Assembly: GCF_001426755.1 (NCBI RefSeq) | Contig: NZ_LMFJ01000002.1 | Location: 544,413-608,412, forward strand | Length of the DNA: 64,000 nt | Direction: 5' to 3' | From: Aeromicrobium sp. Root495 | Lineage (GTDB): Bacteria; Actinomycetota; Actinomycetes; Propionibacteriales; Nocardioidaceae | Shown here: piece by piece, positions 45,023-52,303 of the stretch | How positions within the stretch are numbered: the stretch's first letter is position 1 | Layout: every line of letters starts with the position of its first letter | Made by a program: the position numbers and the translations under genes | Notes under the pieces: model-generated | What the model saw: only the letters and a program-made list of their open reading frames with translations | Told to the model about the DNA's origin: nothing | Databases searched by the model: none

Positions 45023-45439
45023 TCAGTCGAGCAGGGACAGGGTGTAGACGCCCTGGGTCGGGCCGACCTCCGCGCGGCCGACGACGAGTCGGCCGGTCAG
45101 CCAGGAGTAGCGCTCGTCGGAGGTGTCGAAGCGGAAGGCGGAGTACACAGGTCCGCTCCCCACCCCGTCGGACCAGTCGGCCTTGCCGTCGTAGGTGACC
45201 TGGATGAAGGCGCCGTCGTCGGTGCGCAGGCTGATGCGCACGTCCACGACGACCGTCCCGTCCGGCCCCCAGAGCAGCCAGTCCGCAGCGGAGGTCCCTC
45301 GCTGGTCGGCGTTGAGGTGGGGCCCCTCGAACCGGCCGCCGACGATGGGCCCCACGAGTCGGTGGCCACGCGGGCCGTCCGCCCGGAGCTCGACCTTGGC
45401 CAGGGGGGCGGTGAACGTTCCGAACGGCGTGGCCTGCAC
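45023..45439 (-). CDS. DUF3237-family protein (second copy)
   Basis: A 138-residue paralogue of the 30424-30852 protein, sharing the GTSAADWLLWGPDGTVVVDV and LRTDDGAFIQVTYDG patterns. GTG 45439 follows an excellent GGAGG site. It heads a minus-strand operon (DUF3237, EthD, hydrolase, acyl-CoA dehydrogenase) that diverges from the cyclase gene across operator site 5. Function not established. Confidence 0.8.
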   Translation of the reverse strand: MQATPFGTFTAPLAKVELRADGPRGHRLVGPIVGGRFEGPHLNADQRGTSAADWLLWGPDGTVVVDVRISLRTDDGAFIQVTYDGKADWSDGVGSGPVYSAFRFDTSDERYSWLTGRLVVGRAEVGPTQGVYTLSLLD

Positions 45440-45483
45440 GGCTGCCTCCTCGAGGCTTCGACGATGGATGCGCCCGAACTCCT

Positions 45484-45503
45484 ACACAAGCGCTTGCTTG
45501 GTA
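45484..45503. promoter_or_regulatory. KstR2-type operator, site 5 (divergent)
   Basis: On the minus strand TACCAAGCAAGCGCTTGTGT; the CCAAGC/GCTTG arms fit the consensus. It lies between the DUF3237 (minus) and cyclase (plus) genes, about 15 bp before the cyclase start. Confidence 0.72.
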
Positions 45504-45517
45504 TGGTATCCAAGACC

Positions 45518-46468
45518 ATGGCCATGAGCAATCACGTCGACGACCTGCCCTCGTACGAGGAGCTTCCCGTCGTCGACGGCACCGACCTGAGGCACGCGTG
45601 GGACGTCTTCGACCCCGCCTCGGGGCTCGGCACGCTGCACCACCTCACCCCGGGCCGGCGCCTCGACGCCCTCGCCTCCGCCCGCGAGGGCCGCACCATC
45701 GGGCTCGGCCTGCCGCTGGGCGAGCCGCTGGTCCCGCCGTTCGGCCGGGTGGGGCTGCGGCACGAGGTCTACCCGGCCAACGGCTTCAGCTGGGGCGACC
45801 GCCTCGACGGCCTCGACCTCCAGGCCTCGACCCAGTGGGACGGGCTGCTGCACGTCCAGCACCGCGAGGCCGGGTTCTACGGCGGCCACCCGGGGCCCCC
45901 TGCTGACGCGCCGCACCTCGGCATCGACGCCTGGGGCAGGAGCGGGATCGTGGGCCGGGGCGTGCTGGTCGACGTCGGGGCCTGGCTCGAGGCGCAAGGC
46001 CCCTACGACGCCCTCGAGCGTCGAGCCGTCTCGCCCGACGACCTCCTCGCGGCGGTCCGGGCCCAAGGCACCGAGATCCTTCCCGGCGACGTCCTGTGCG
46101 TGCGGCTCGGCTGGTACGCCGCCTTCCGCACGCTGTCCGTCGAGGACGCCCGCACCGTGATGACGCGACCGGTGGGCGCCGGGCTGGCGGCGGGTCCCGC
46201 GACCGCGGCCTTCCTCTGGGACGAGCGGGTGGCCGCCGTGGCGTGTGACAACGTCACGGTGGAGGTGCAGCCCGGAGACAAGGCCGACGGCTTCCTCCAC
46301 CACCGGCTCCTCACCATGCTCGGCATGCCGCTGGGCGAGCTCTTCGACTTCGAGGAGCTGGCCCGCAGCTGCCGGGAGCGGGGACGATGGGACTTCCTCT
46401 TCGTCTCGGTGCCCCTGAACCTTCCCGGAGGCGTCGGCTCGCCGGGGAACGCCGTCGCCGTCGTCTGA
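45518..46468 (+). CDS. Cyclase-family metal-dependent hydrolase
   Basis: A 316-residue protein of the cyclase/kynurenine-formamidase-like superfamily. The metal-binding motif variant TQWDGLLHVQH spans about 105-115 (Asp108, His112, His115), and ACDNVTVE and HRLLTMLGMPLGE are also typical. Family members hydrolyse amides, lactones or cyclic compounds. In-frame ATGs at 45503, 45518 and 45524 leave the exact start open, with no clear ribosome-binding site. The operator ends 15 bp upstream, so a very short or absent leader is possible. Next gene: an NTF2-like protein. Confidence 0.8.
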   Translation: MAMSNHVDDLPSYEELPVVDGTDLRHAWDVFDPASGLGTLHHLTPGRRLDALASAREGRTIGLGLPLGEPLVPPFGRVGLRHEVYPANGFSWGDRLDGLDLQASTQWDGLLHVQHREAGFYGGHPGPPADAPHLGIDAWGRSGIVGRGVLVDVGAWLEAQGPYDALERRAVSPDDLLAAVRAQGTEILPGDVLCVRLGWYAAFRTLSVEDARTVMTRPVGAGLAAGPATAAFLWDERVAAVACDNVTVEVQPGDKADGFLHHRLLTMLGMPLGELFDFEELARSCRERGRWDFLFVSVPLNLPGGVGSPGNAVAVV

Positions 46469-46509
46469 GGCCGACGCACGACCCGAACGCATCACGAGAG
46501 GTGGACGAC

Positions 46510-46953
46510 ATGGATCGACTCGAGGACCGGTGGGAGATCGCCGACCTGGTGAGCGCCTACGCCGAAGGCGTCGACGACGGCCGCAGCGCCGACGTCGCAG
46601 CGCTGTTCGCCGAGGACTGCGTGTTCCGTGCGTACCGCGGTGAGCGTGGGACGGCCGAGGGTCGCCCTGCCGTCGAGGCGCTCCTGCAGAAGCTCCTGGG
46701 GACGTTCGAGGCCACGAGCCACCACGTCTCCAACACGCGCGTGACCTTCTCCGGGGAGGACCGGGCCGACGTCGTCACGGCGCTGCACGCCTGGCACCGC
46801 TTCCCGTCCGAGCGTCCCGACGGCATCCTGTGGGGCCGATACCGGGACACCGTCGTGCGAGAGGGTGGAGTGTGGCGCTTCGCCGTCCGCGAGCTCCGCG
46901 TGGCGGGCGAGCAGGACTTCCCCTTCGGGTGGATCAGCACCCGCGAGCCCTGA
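46510..46953 (+). CDS. SnoaL/NTF2-like protein
   Basis: A 147-residue protein of the NTF2-like superfamily: an N-terminal helical pair (MDRLEDRWEIADLVSAYAEGVDDGR), the AALFAEDCVFRAY strand, and a TSHHVSNTRVTF segment common to SnoaL_4 members that act as small isomerases, dehydratases or hydrolases. ATG 46510 has a GAGG site; GTG 46501 is in frame. It follows the cyclase gene by 41 bp and is probably in the same transcript. Confidence 0.8.
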   Translation: MDRLEDRWEIADLVSAYAEGVDDGRSADVAALFAEDCVFRAYRGERGTAEGRPAVEALLQKLLGTFEATSHHVSNTRVTFSGEDRADVVTALHAWHRFPSERPDGILWGRYRDTVVREGGVWRFAVRELRVAGEQDFPFGWISTREP

Positions 46954-46956
46954 GGC

Positions 46957-47007
46957 TTGCCACACGGGCAGGCACTCCCTAGAGTAAAACCAAGCAAACA
47001 CTTGGTA
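46957..47007 (+). promoter_or_regulatory. Promoter with overlapping KstR2-type operator, site 6
   Basis: TTGCCA (46957-46962), 17-bp spacer, TAGAGT (46980-46985). The operator AACCAAGCAAACACTTGGTA covers 46988-47007 (arms ACCAAG/CTTGGT perfect), over the predicted start of transcription. The ribosome-binding site AGGAG and ATG 47016 follow at once. This controls the ligase-to-fbiD operon. Confidence 0.78.
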
Positions 47008-47015
47008 GGAGAAAC

Positions 47016-48563
47016 ATGGACCAGATCGGGCGCATGCTCACCAACGCGGCTGTCCAGCACCCCCAGCGCATCGCGCTGAAGACGGGTGACGGGCTCGAGC
47101 GCAGCTATGCCGAGATGGACGAACGCACCACCCGCCTGGCCAACGCCCTGCTGGGCACGGGCCTGGAGCCCGGCGACCGCGTGGCCGCCTGGCTCGGCAC
47201 CTGCCCCCAGTACCTCGAGCTCTACTTCGCCGTGGCGAAGGCGGGCCTGGTCCTCGTCCCGGTCAACGTCCTGTTCACCGAGCACGAGGCCTCCTTCCAG
47301 GTGGAGGACTCCGGCGCCTCGGCGCTCTTCCACCAGGCCTCCAACGCCGACCAGGCCGCCTCGCTCGCCGCCGCGCACGGGCTGCAGGCGCACTACGACG
47401 TCGGGATCTGGGACGACGCCGACAGCGTCTTCGAGCAGCTGGTGGCCGCGGGCAGCACGACGGCACCGCCCGAGCCCGCCGACGACGCGCTGTTCGTCCT
47501 CTCCTACACAAGCGGCACCACGGGTCGCCCCAAGGGCGCCATGGTGACCCACCGCTCGCTCAAGAACACGGCGCGCAACCACGCGCACTCCTACCGCACG
47601 CCCCAGGGCAGCGTGTGCATCTACTACGCCAACATGTCGTTCGTCGCCACGGTGCTGGGCCTGCTCATGGGGCACGTCTTCGTGCGCGGCACCATCGTCA
47701 TGCTGACGTCGCTCGAGGGCCCCGAGCAGGCCATGGACGCCATCGAGAAGCACCAGGGGACCTTCACGTTCGTGCCGTCGCCGTGGCTGCAGCCCATGAC
47801 CGAGTACGCCCGGCAGCACCCCGAGAAGTGGCAGCAGATGCGCAGCTTCGTGCACTCGGCGTCCAAGGCGCCGGCCTCGACGCTCGAGCGCTGGGCCGAC
47901 GTCGTGGGCCACCGGTTCCTCGAGGGCTGGGGCATGACCGAGGGCTCGGGCAGCCTCTTCACGGTCACCGACGTCGACGACGTCGTGCAGGGCTCCAAGG
48001 CCCGCGACTTCTACGCGTCCACCGGCCGCCCCTGCATCGACGTCGTGGTCCGTGTCGTCGACGAGGACGGGAACGACCTGCCGCACGACGGGGAGGCCAT
48101 CGGCGAGCTCGTCGTGCGGTCGCCCGCCATGGTGGCGGGGTACTGGAACAACGAGGAGGCGACCGCCCGCTCGTTCCGCGACGGCTGGTTCCACACCGGC
48201 GACCTGGGCTCCCTCGACGAGGAGGGCTACGTCTACGTCACCGAGCGGCGGACCGACCTCATCGTGAGCGGCGGCATGAACGTGTACCCCTCCGAGGTGG
48301 AGTACTGCATCGCCGACCTGCCCGGCGTGGCCGAGGTGGCCGTCGTGGGCACCTCCCACGAGCGGTGGGGCGAGACGCCCGTGGCCTTCGTGGTGCGAGC
48401 CACGGGCTCCGAGCTCACCGAGGCCGACGTCATCGAGCACTGCGCGACGTTCCTGGCGCGCTACAAGCGGCCGGCCCGCGTCTGCTTCCTCGACGAGCTC
48501 CCGCGGAACGCCAGCCAGAAGGTCCTCCGCCGCGTCCTGCGCGAGAGCGTCGCGACCGCATGA
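47016..48563 (+). CDS. Acyl-CoA synthetase (AMP-forming)
   Basis: A 515-residue ANL ligase with P-loop SYTSGTTGRPKG near 164-175, GWGMTEGSGS near 307-316, GWFHTGDLGSLDEEGYVYV, GGMNVYPSEVE and a C-terminal Lys in NASQKVLRRVLR. It is first of a seven-gene operon under operator site 6. Like its paralogue at 34372-35946 it probably activates a pathway acid. The start is fixed by AGGAG six bases upstream. Confidence 0.88.
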   Translation: MDQIGRMLTNAAVQHPQRIALKTGDGLERSYAEMDERTTRLANALLGTGLEPGDRVAAWLGTCPQYLELYFAVAKAGLVLVPVNVLFTEHEASFQVEDSGASALFHQASNADQAASLAAAHGLQAHYDVGIWDDADSVFEQLVAAGSTTAPPEPADDALFVLSYTSGTTGRPKGAMVTHRSLKNTARNHAHSYRTPQGSVCIYYANMSFVATVLGLLMGHVFVRGTIVMLTSLEGPEQAMDAIEKHQGTFTFVPSPWLQPMTEYARQHPEKWQQMRSFVHSASKAPASTLERWADVVGHRFLEGWGMTEGSGSLFTVTDVDDVVQGSKARDFYASTGRPCIDVVVRVVDEDGNDLPHDGEAIGELVVRSPAMVAGYWNNEEATARSFRDGWFHTGDLGSLDEEGYVYVTERRTDLIVSGGMNVYPSEVEYCIADLPGVAEVAVVGTSHERWGETPVAFVVRATGSELTEADVIEHCATFLARYKRPARVCFLDELPRNASQKVLRRVLRESVATA

Positions 48564-49642
48564 GCGACACCGCCGTCGACGCCGACCTCGCCGACCTGCT
48601 CGCGCAGATCGACGTGATGGTCGCCGGCGCCTACGACGCCGGGTCCGCCCGTCGGCGGGTGGACTCCGGCAGCCTCGACCGGGCCGCCTGGCGGCGTCTG
48701 GCAGGCGACCTGGGGCTCGTGGGCCTCCACCTGCCGGCGCACCTGGGCGGCCAGGACCAGCCCTTCGCCTGCACGGCGGCCGTCGCCTCCGCCCTCGGAC
48801 GCAGGCTGGCCCCCGCGCCCCACCTGGGCGCGCTCGGACCGGCGACGCGGCTGCTCGCGCAGGCCTCCTCCGGCCACCGCGACCGCTACCTGGCTCCTGT
48901 GCTCGACGGCCGCAGCATCGTGGCCGTCGCAGGCCTCGAGGGAGGCATCGACGCAGCGCGACCCGTGCTCGAGGTCCGCGGCGGAACCGTCTCGGGACGC
49001 CTGCCCGCCGTCCTCGACGCCGACGTGGCCGACCTGCTCGTCGTGGTGTCCGGCGACGCCGTCCTCGTGGTCGAGACCGACAGCGTGGGCGTCACCGTGA
49101 CTCCCGTCGGGGCGCTCGACCTGACCCGCGGGCGCGCCCGCGTCGAGCTGGACTCCGCTCCGGCCGAGGTCCTCGACGCCACGTCCGACGACGTGCGCCG
49201 TGCCGTCCTGGAGGCCACGTGCCTGCTGGCCGCCGAGAGCATCGCCGGAGCCGAGGCCTGCCTGGACGCCGCTCTCGACTACGCCCGCCTGCGCAGCCAG
49301 TTCGGCCGGCCCATCGGCGCCTTCCAGGCGCTCCAGCACGCCCTCGCCGACCTCTTCGGAGACGTCGTCTCGGCCCGGGCCGCAGTGGGTGCGGCCGTCC
49401 GGTCCGTCGACGAGCCCGGCGGCGGGGCGGAGGAGACCGTGCGGGTCGCCGCCGTGGCCGCGAGCGAGGCCTACCGCCGCGCAGCGCGCGAGAACGTGCA
49501 CGTCCACGGCGGCATCGGCTTCACGTGGGAGCACGACGCCCACCTGCACCTGCGGCGCGCGCTCACCGACCGCCCGCTGCTGGGGGACCCCGTCTCTCAC
49601 CGCCGCGCCCTGGGCCGTCTCGCCGTCGAGCGGGCCCGATGA
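48560..49642 (+). CDS. Acyl-CoA dehydrogenase subunit lacking an obvious catalytic base
   Basis: A 360-residue acyl-CoA dehydrogenase-fold protein. The C-terminal FAD-domain region RSQFGRPIGAFQALQHALAD (about 246-265) and VHVHGGIGFTWEHDAHLHLRR (about 313-333) are clear. The middle domain is diverged, and there is no YEGT-type glutamate segment near the end. This matches small subunits of heteromeric (alpha2-beta2) FadE enzymes used on bulky acyl-CoAs. A partner could be 27056-28270 or 41862-43703. ATGA overlap with the ligase. Confidence 0.78.
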   Translation: MSDTAVDADLADLLAQIDVMVAGAYDAGSARRRVDSGSLDRAAWRRLAGDLGLVGLHLPAHLGGQDQPFACTAAVASALGRRLAPAPHLGALGPATRLLAQASSGHRDRYLAPVLDGRSIVAVAGLEGGIDAARPVLEVRGGTVSGRLPAVLDADVADLLVVVSGDAVLVVETDSVGVTVTPVGALDLTRGRARVELDSAPAEVLDATSDDVRRAVLEATCLLAAESIAGAEACLDAALDYARLRSQFGRPIGAFQALQHALADLFGDVVSARAAVGAAVRSVDEPGGGAEETVRVAAVAASEAYRRAARENVHVHGGIGFTWEHDAHLHLRRALTDRPLLGDPVSHRRALGRLAVERAR

Positions 49643-49670
49643 ACCACTGTCGTCCACACCGAGGAGAGCT

Positions 49671-50828
49671 GTGAGCACCGCATACATCGTCGAGGCCGTC
49701 CGGACCCCCGTGGGCAAGCGGGGAGGATCCCTCGCGGGCGTCCATCCCGCCGACCTGGGCGCGATCGTGCTGCGCGAGCTCGTCGAGCGTTCCGGGGTGG
49801 ACCCGGACCTGGTCGACGACGTGATCCTCGGCTGCATCGACACCGTCGGCCCGCAGAACGGCTGCATCGCCCGCACCTCCTGGCTCGCAGCGGGACTGCC
49901 CACCCACGTGCCCGGCGTGACGATCGACCGCCAGTGCGGCTCGTCCCAGCAGGCCGTGCACTTCGCGGCCCAGGCCGTCATGAGCGGCACGGCCGACCTC
50001 GTCGTCGCGGGCGGCGTGCAGAACATGAGCATGATCCCCATCGGCACCGCCACCACGATCGGTCCCGACCTCGGCCTGGACCCCGATCCCTTCAGCGGCT
50101 CCACCGGCTGGGTGAAGCGCTACGGCGACCAGCCCGTCTCGCAGTTCCACGGCGCCGAGCTCATCGCCGAGCAGTGGGGCGTCAGCCGCCTCGAGATGGA
50201 GGGGCTGGCGCTCGAGAGCCACCGCCGCGCGCTCGCCGCCATCGACGGCGGGCTCTTCGCCGACGAGGTCGTGGCCGTCGACGGCGCCGTCACCGACGAG
50301 GGACCCCGCCGCGGCAGCACCCCGGAGAAGCTGGCGGGCCTGCGCACGCTGCAGCCCGGCGGCCGCCTGACGGCCGCGGTCTCGAGCCAGATCTCCGACG
50401 GCGCGTCGGCCGTCCTGGTCGCGAGCGAGGAGGCGGTCCGCGCGCAGGGCCTCACCCCCGTGGCCAAGGTCCACACGATGGCCGTCGCGGGGTCGGACCC
50501 GATCCTCATGCTGACCGGGCCGATCGACGCCACCCACAAGGTGCTGGCACGCTCGGGCCTGTCGGTCGACGACATCGGTCTGTGGGAGGTCAACGAGGCC
50601 TTCGCCTCGGTCGTCCTCGCGTGGCAGCGTGAGCTCGGGGTCGACCTCGACCGCGTCAACGTCAACGGCGGGGCCATCGCGCTGGGCCACCCCATCGGGG
50701 CGAGCGGCACGCGCATCATGACGTCCCTCCTCTCCGAGATGCGCCGCACCGGCACCCGCTACGCGCTCCAGACGATGTGCGAGGGCGGCGGCCAGGCCAA
50801 CGCCACCATCCTCGAGCTGGTGGAGTGA
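49671..50828 (+). CDS. Thiolase (acetyl-CoA acyltransferase)
   Basis: A 385-residue thiolase starting at GTG 49671 after GAGGAGA. Nucleophile Cys89 is in RQCGSSQQAV, His340 in ALGHPIGASG and Cys370 in TMCEGGG, a complete catalytic set. It cleaves a 3-ketoacyl-CoA with CoA to give acetyl- or propionyl-CoA. FadA5/FadA6-like relatives act on steroid-type substrates. It lies 28 bp after the dehydrogenase gene. Confidence 0.9.
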   Translation: MSTAYIVEAVRTPVGKRGGSLAGVHPADLGAIVLRELVERSGVDPDLVDDVILGCIDTVGPQNGCIARTSWLAAGLPTHVPGVTIDRQCGSSQQAVHFAAQAVMSGTADLVVAGGVQNMSMIPIGTATTIGPDLGLDPDPFSGSTGWVKRYGDQPVSQFHGAELIAEQWGVSRLEMEGLALESHRRALAAIDGGLFADEVVAVDGAVTDEGPRRGSTPEKLAGLRTLQPGGRLTAAVSSQISDGASAVLVASEEAVRAQGLTPVAKVHTMAVAGSDPILMLTGPIDATHKVLARSGLSVDDIGLWEVNEAFASVVLAWQRELGVDLDRVNVNGGAIALGHPIGASGTRIMTSLLSEMRRTGTRYALQTMCEGGGQANATILELVE

Positions 50829-50833
50829 GCGAC

Positions 50834-51610
50834 ATGGGCGAGCCCCGCGTGGTCCTCGAGGTCGACGGCGCCGTCGGCGCCATCACCCTGACCGGACGTG
50901 GCGGCGGCAACGCCATGGACCTGGCGTTCGTCCGCGAGCTCGACGACGCCACGGCCGAGGTCACCCGGCTCGCCGAGGCCGGCGGGCTGACGGTCGTCAC
51001 GGTGCGGGCCCGGGGCCGGCACTTCTGCGTCGGCGGCGACCTGGCCGAGTTCCAGTCGGTCTCCGACCTGCCCGCCCACCTCGACCGCATGACGGTCCAC
51101 GCCCACCGCTCGATGGCCCGGCTGCACGAGCTCCCGGTGCCGCTCGTGGTGGGTGTCCACGGGGCCACGGCCGGCGCAGGCTGGGGCTTCGTCCTCGCCG
51201 CCGACGTCGTGCTGGCCGCGGCCTCGGCCTCCTTCCGTCCCGCGTACGCCGCCGCCGGCCTCACCCCCGACGCGGGCGTGAGCTGGGCGCTGCCCCGGCG
51301 CATCGGGTCTGCCCGCGCGCTCGAGGTCGTGCTGGCCAACCGCCGTCACCCCGCGGCGGAGCTCGTGGAGTGGGGCCTCGTCACGCGGGTCGTCGACGAC
51401 GAGCTCCTCGGGGCCGAGCTCGACCAGCTCGTCGACGCCATGCGCGCCCTCGACCCGGAGGTGGTCCGCGAGACCAAGCGCCTCCTGCACGCCGACGACT
51501 CCCTGCGCGACCACCTCGACGACGAGGCCCGGACCATCGCGGCCATCGCGACCCGCGCGCCGGCACCCCCGACCCTCACCAGCCCCGCCCCGCAAGGAGA
51601 CGCGTCATGA
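50834..51610 (+). CDS. Enoyl-CoA hydratase/isomerase family protein
   Basis: A 258-residue crotonase. The oxyanion-hole segments are GRHFCVGGDLAEF near 63-75 and GVHGATAGAGWGFVLAADVVLA near 102-123. The usual catalytic Glu positions are occupied by Ala or Asp (PAYAAAGLTPDAGVSW), so it may be an isomerase or hydrolase rather than a standard hydratase. ATG 50834 has GGAG eight bases upstream; GTG 50825 overlaps the thiolase stop as an alternative. Confidence 0.83.
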   Translation: MGEPRVVLEVDGAVGAITLTGRGGGNAMDLAFVRELDDATAEVTRLAEAGGLTVVTVRARGRHFCVGGDLAEFQSVSDLPAHLDRMTVHAHRSMARLHELPVPLVVGVHGATAGAGWGFVLAADVVLAAASASFRPAYAAAGLTPDAGVSWALPRRIGSARALEVVLANRRHPAAELVEWGLVTRVVDDELLGAELDQLVDAMRALDPEVVRETKRLLHADDSLRDHLDDEARTIAAIATRAPAPPTLTSPAPQGDAS

Positions 51611-52299
51611 CCGACCAGACCCCGAGCCGCACGATCGCCGTGATCGGCGGCACCGGACCCCAGGGCCGAGGCCTCGCCTACCGCTTCGCCCTGGCCGGGC
51701 ACCACGTCGTGATCGGCTCGCGTGCCGCCGACCGCGCCAAGGAGAAGGCCGACGAGATCGCCGCGCGCGCCACCGAGAACGGCTTCGACGTGACGGTGGA
51801 GGGCGACGAGAACGTGGCCGCCGCCCAGCGCGCCGACGTCGTGCTGCTCGCCATCCCGTGGCAGGGACACGACGAGGCCGTCGCCGACCTCGCACCGGCC
51901 CTGGCCGGGTCGCTCGTGATCAGCTGCGTCAACCCGCTGGGCTTCGACGCGAACGGCCCCTACGGGCTCGTGCTGGAGGAGTCGGCGGCACAGCGCGCGC
52001 AGCGCATCGCACCGGACGCGCGCGTCGTGGGGGCTTTCCACCACGTCGCGGCCCTGTCGCTGTGGCGCACGCCGGACCCCCTGACCCACGAGGACGTCCT
52101 CGTCTGCGGCGACGACGCGGAGGCCAAGGACGTCGTGGCCGAGCTCGCCCGTAGCGTCACGGGGAAGCGGGGCGTGGACGCGGGAGCGTTGCGCCTGGCC
52201 CGTCAGCTGGAGCCGCTCACGGCGGTGCTGATCAGCATGAACAAGGCGTACAAGACCCGGACCGGTGTCGCCATCACCGGTCTCCCGACGCAGGAGTAG
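51607..52299 (+). CDS. fno: NADPH-dependent F420 reductase
   Basis: A 230-residue Rossmann protein starting [20 protein letters not shown], matching the F420:NADP+ oxidoreductase (Fno/NpdG) family. [20 protein letters not shown] is the NADP-binding segment, and the later CVNPLGFD and FHHVAALSL regions are family features. It exchanges hydride between NADPH and F420, supplying F420H2. It overlaps the hydratase stop (ATGA) and is 4 bp before fbiC, so catabolic genes and F420 metabolism share one message. Confidence 0.87.
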   Translation: MTDQTPSRTIAVIGGTGPQGRGLAYRFALAGHHVVIGSRAADRAKEKADEIAARATENGFDVTVEGDENVAAAQRADVVLLAIPWQGHDEAVADLAPALAGSLVISCVNPLGFDANGPYGLVLEESAAQRAQRIAPDARVVGAFHHVAALSLWRTPDPLTHEDVLVCGDDAEAKDVVAELARSVTGKRGVDAGALRLARQLEPLTAVLISMNKAYKTRTGVAITGLPTQE

Positions 52300-52303
52300 C
52301 CCG

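Noticed and set aside
41862..49642. Aromatic ring-cleavage pathway suggested by the hydrolase and EthD genes.
   Set aside because: No intradiol or extradiol dioxygenase, Rieske oxygenase or ring-CoA epoxidase gene is present in the window.
27013..51610. Assignment of the catabolic cluster to HIP/steroid C-D ring degradation because of the KstR2-like regulator.
   Set aside because: ipdAB, ipdC, fadD3-type context and ring-degrading hydratases are missing, while importer, cyclase, EthD, DUF3237 and F420 genes are not part of that set.
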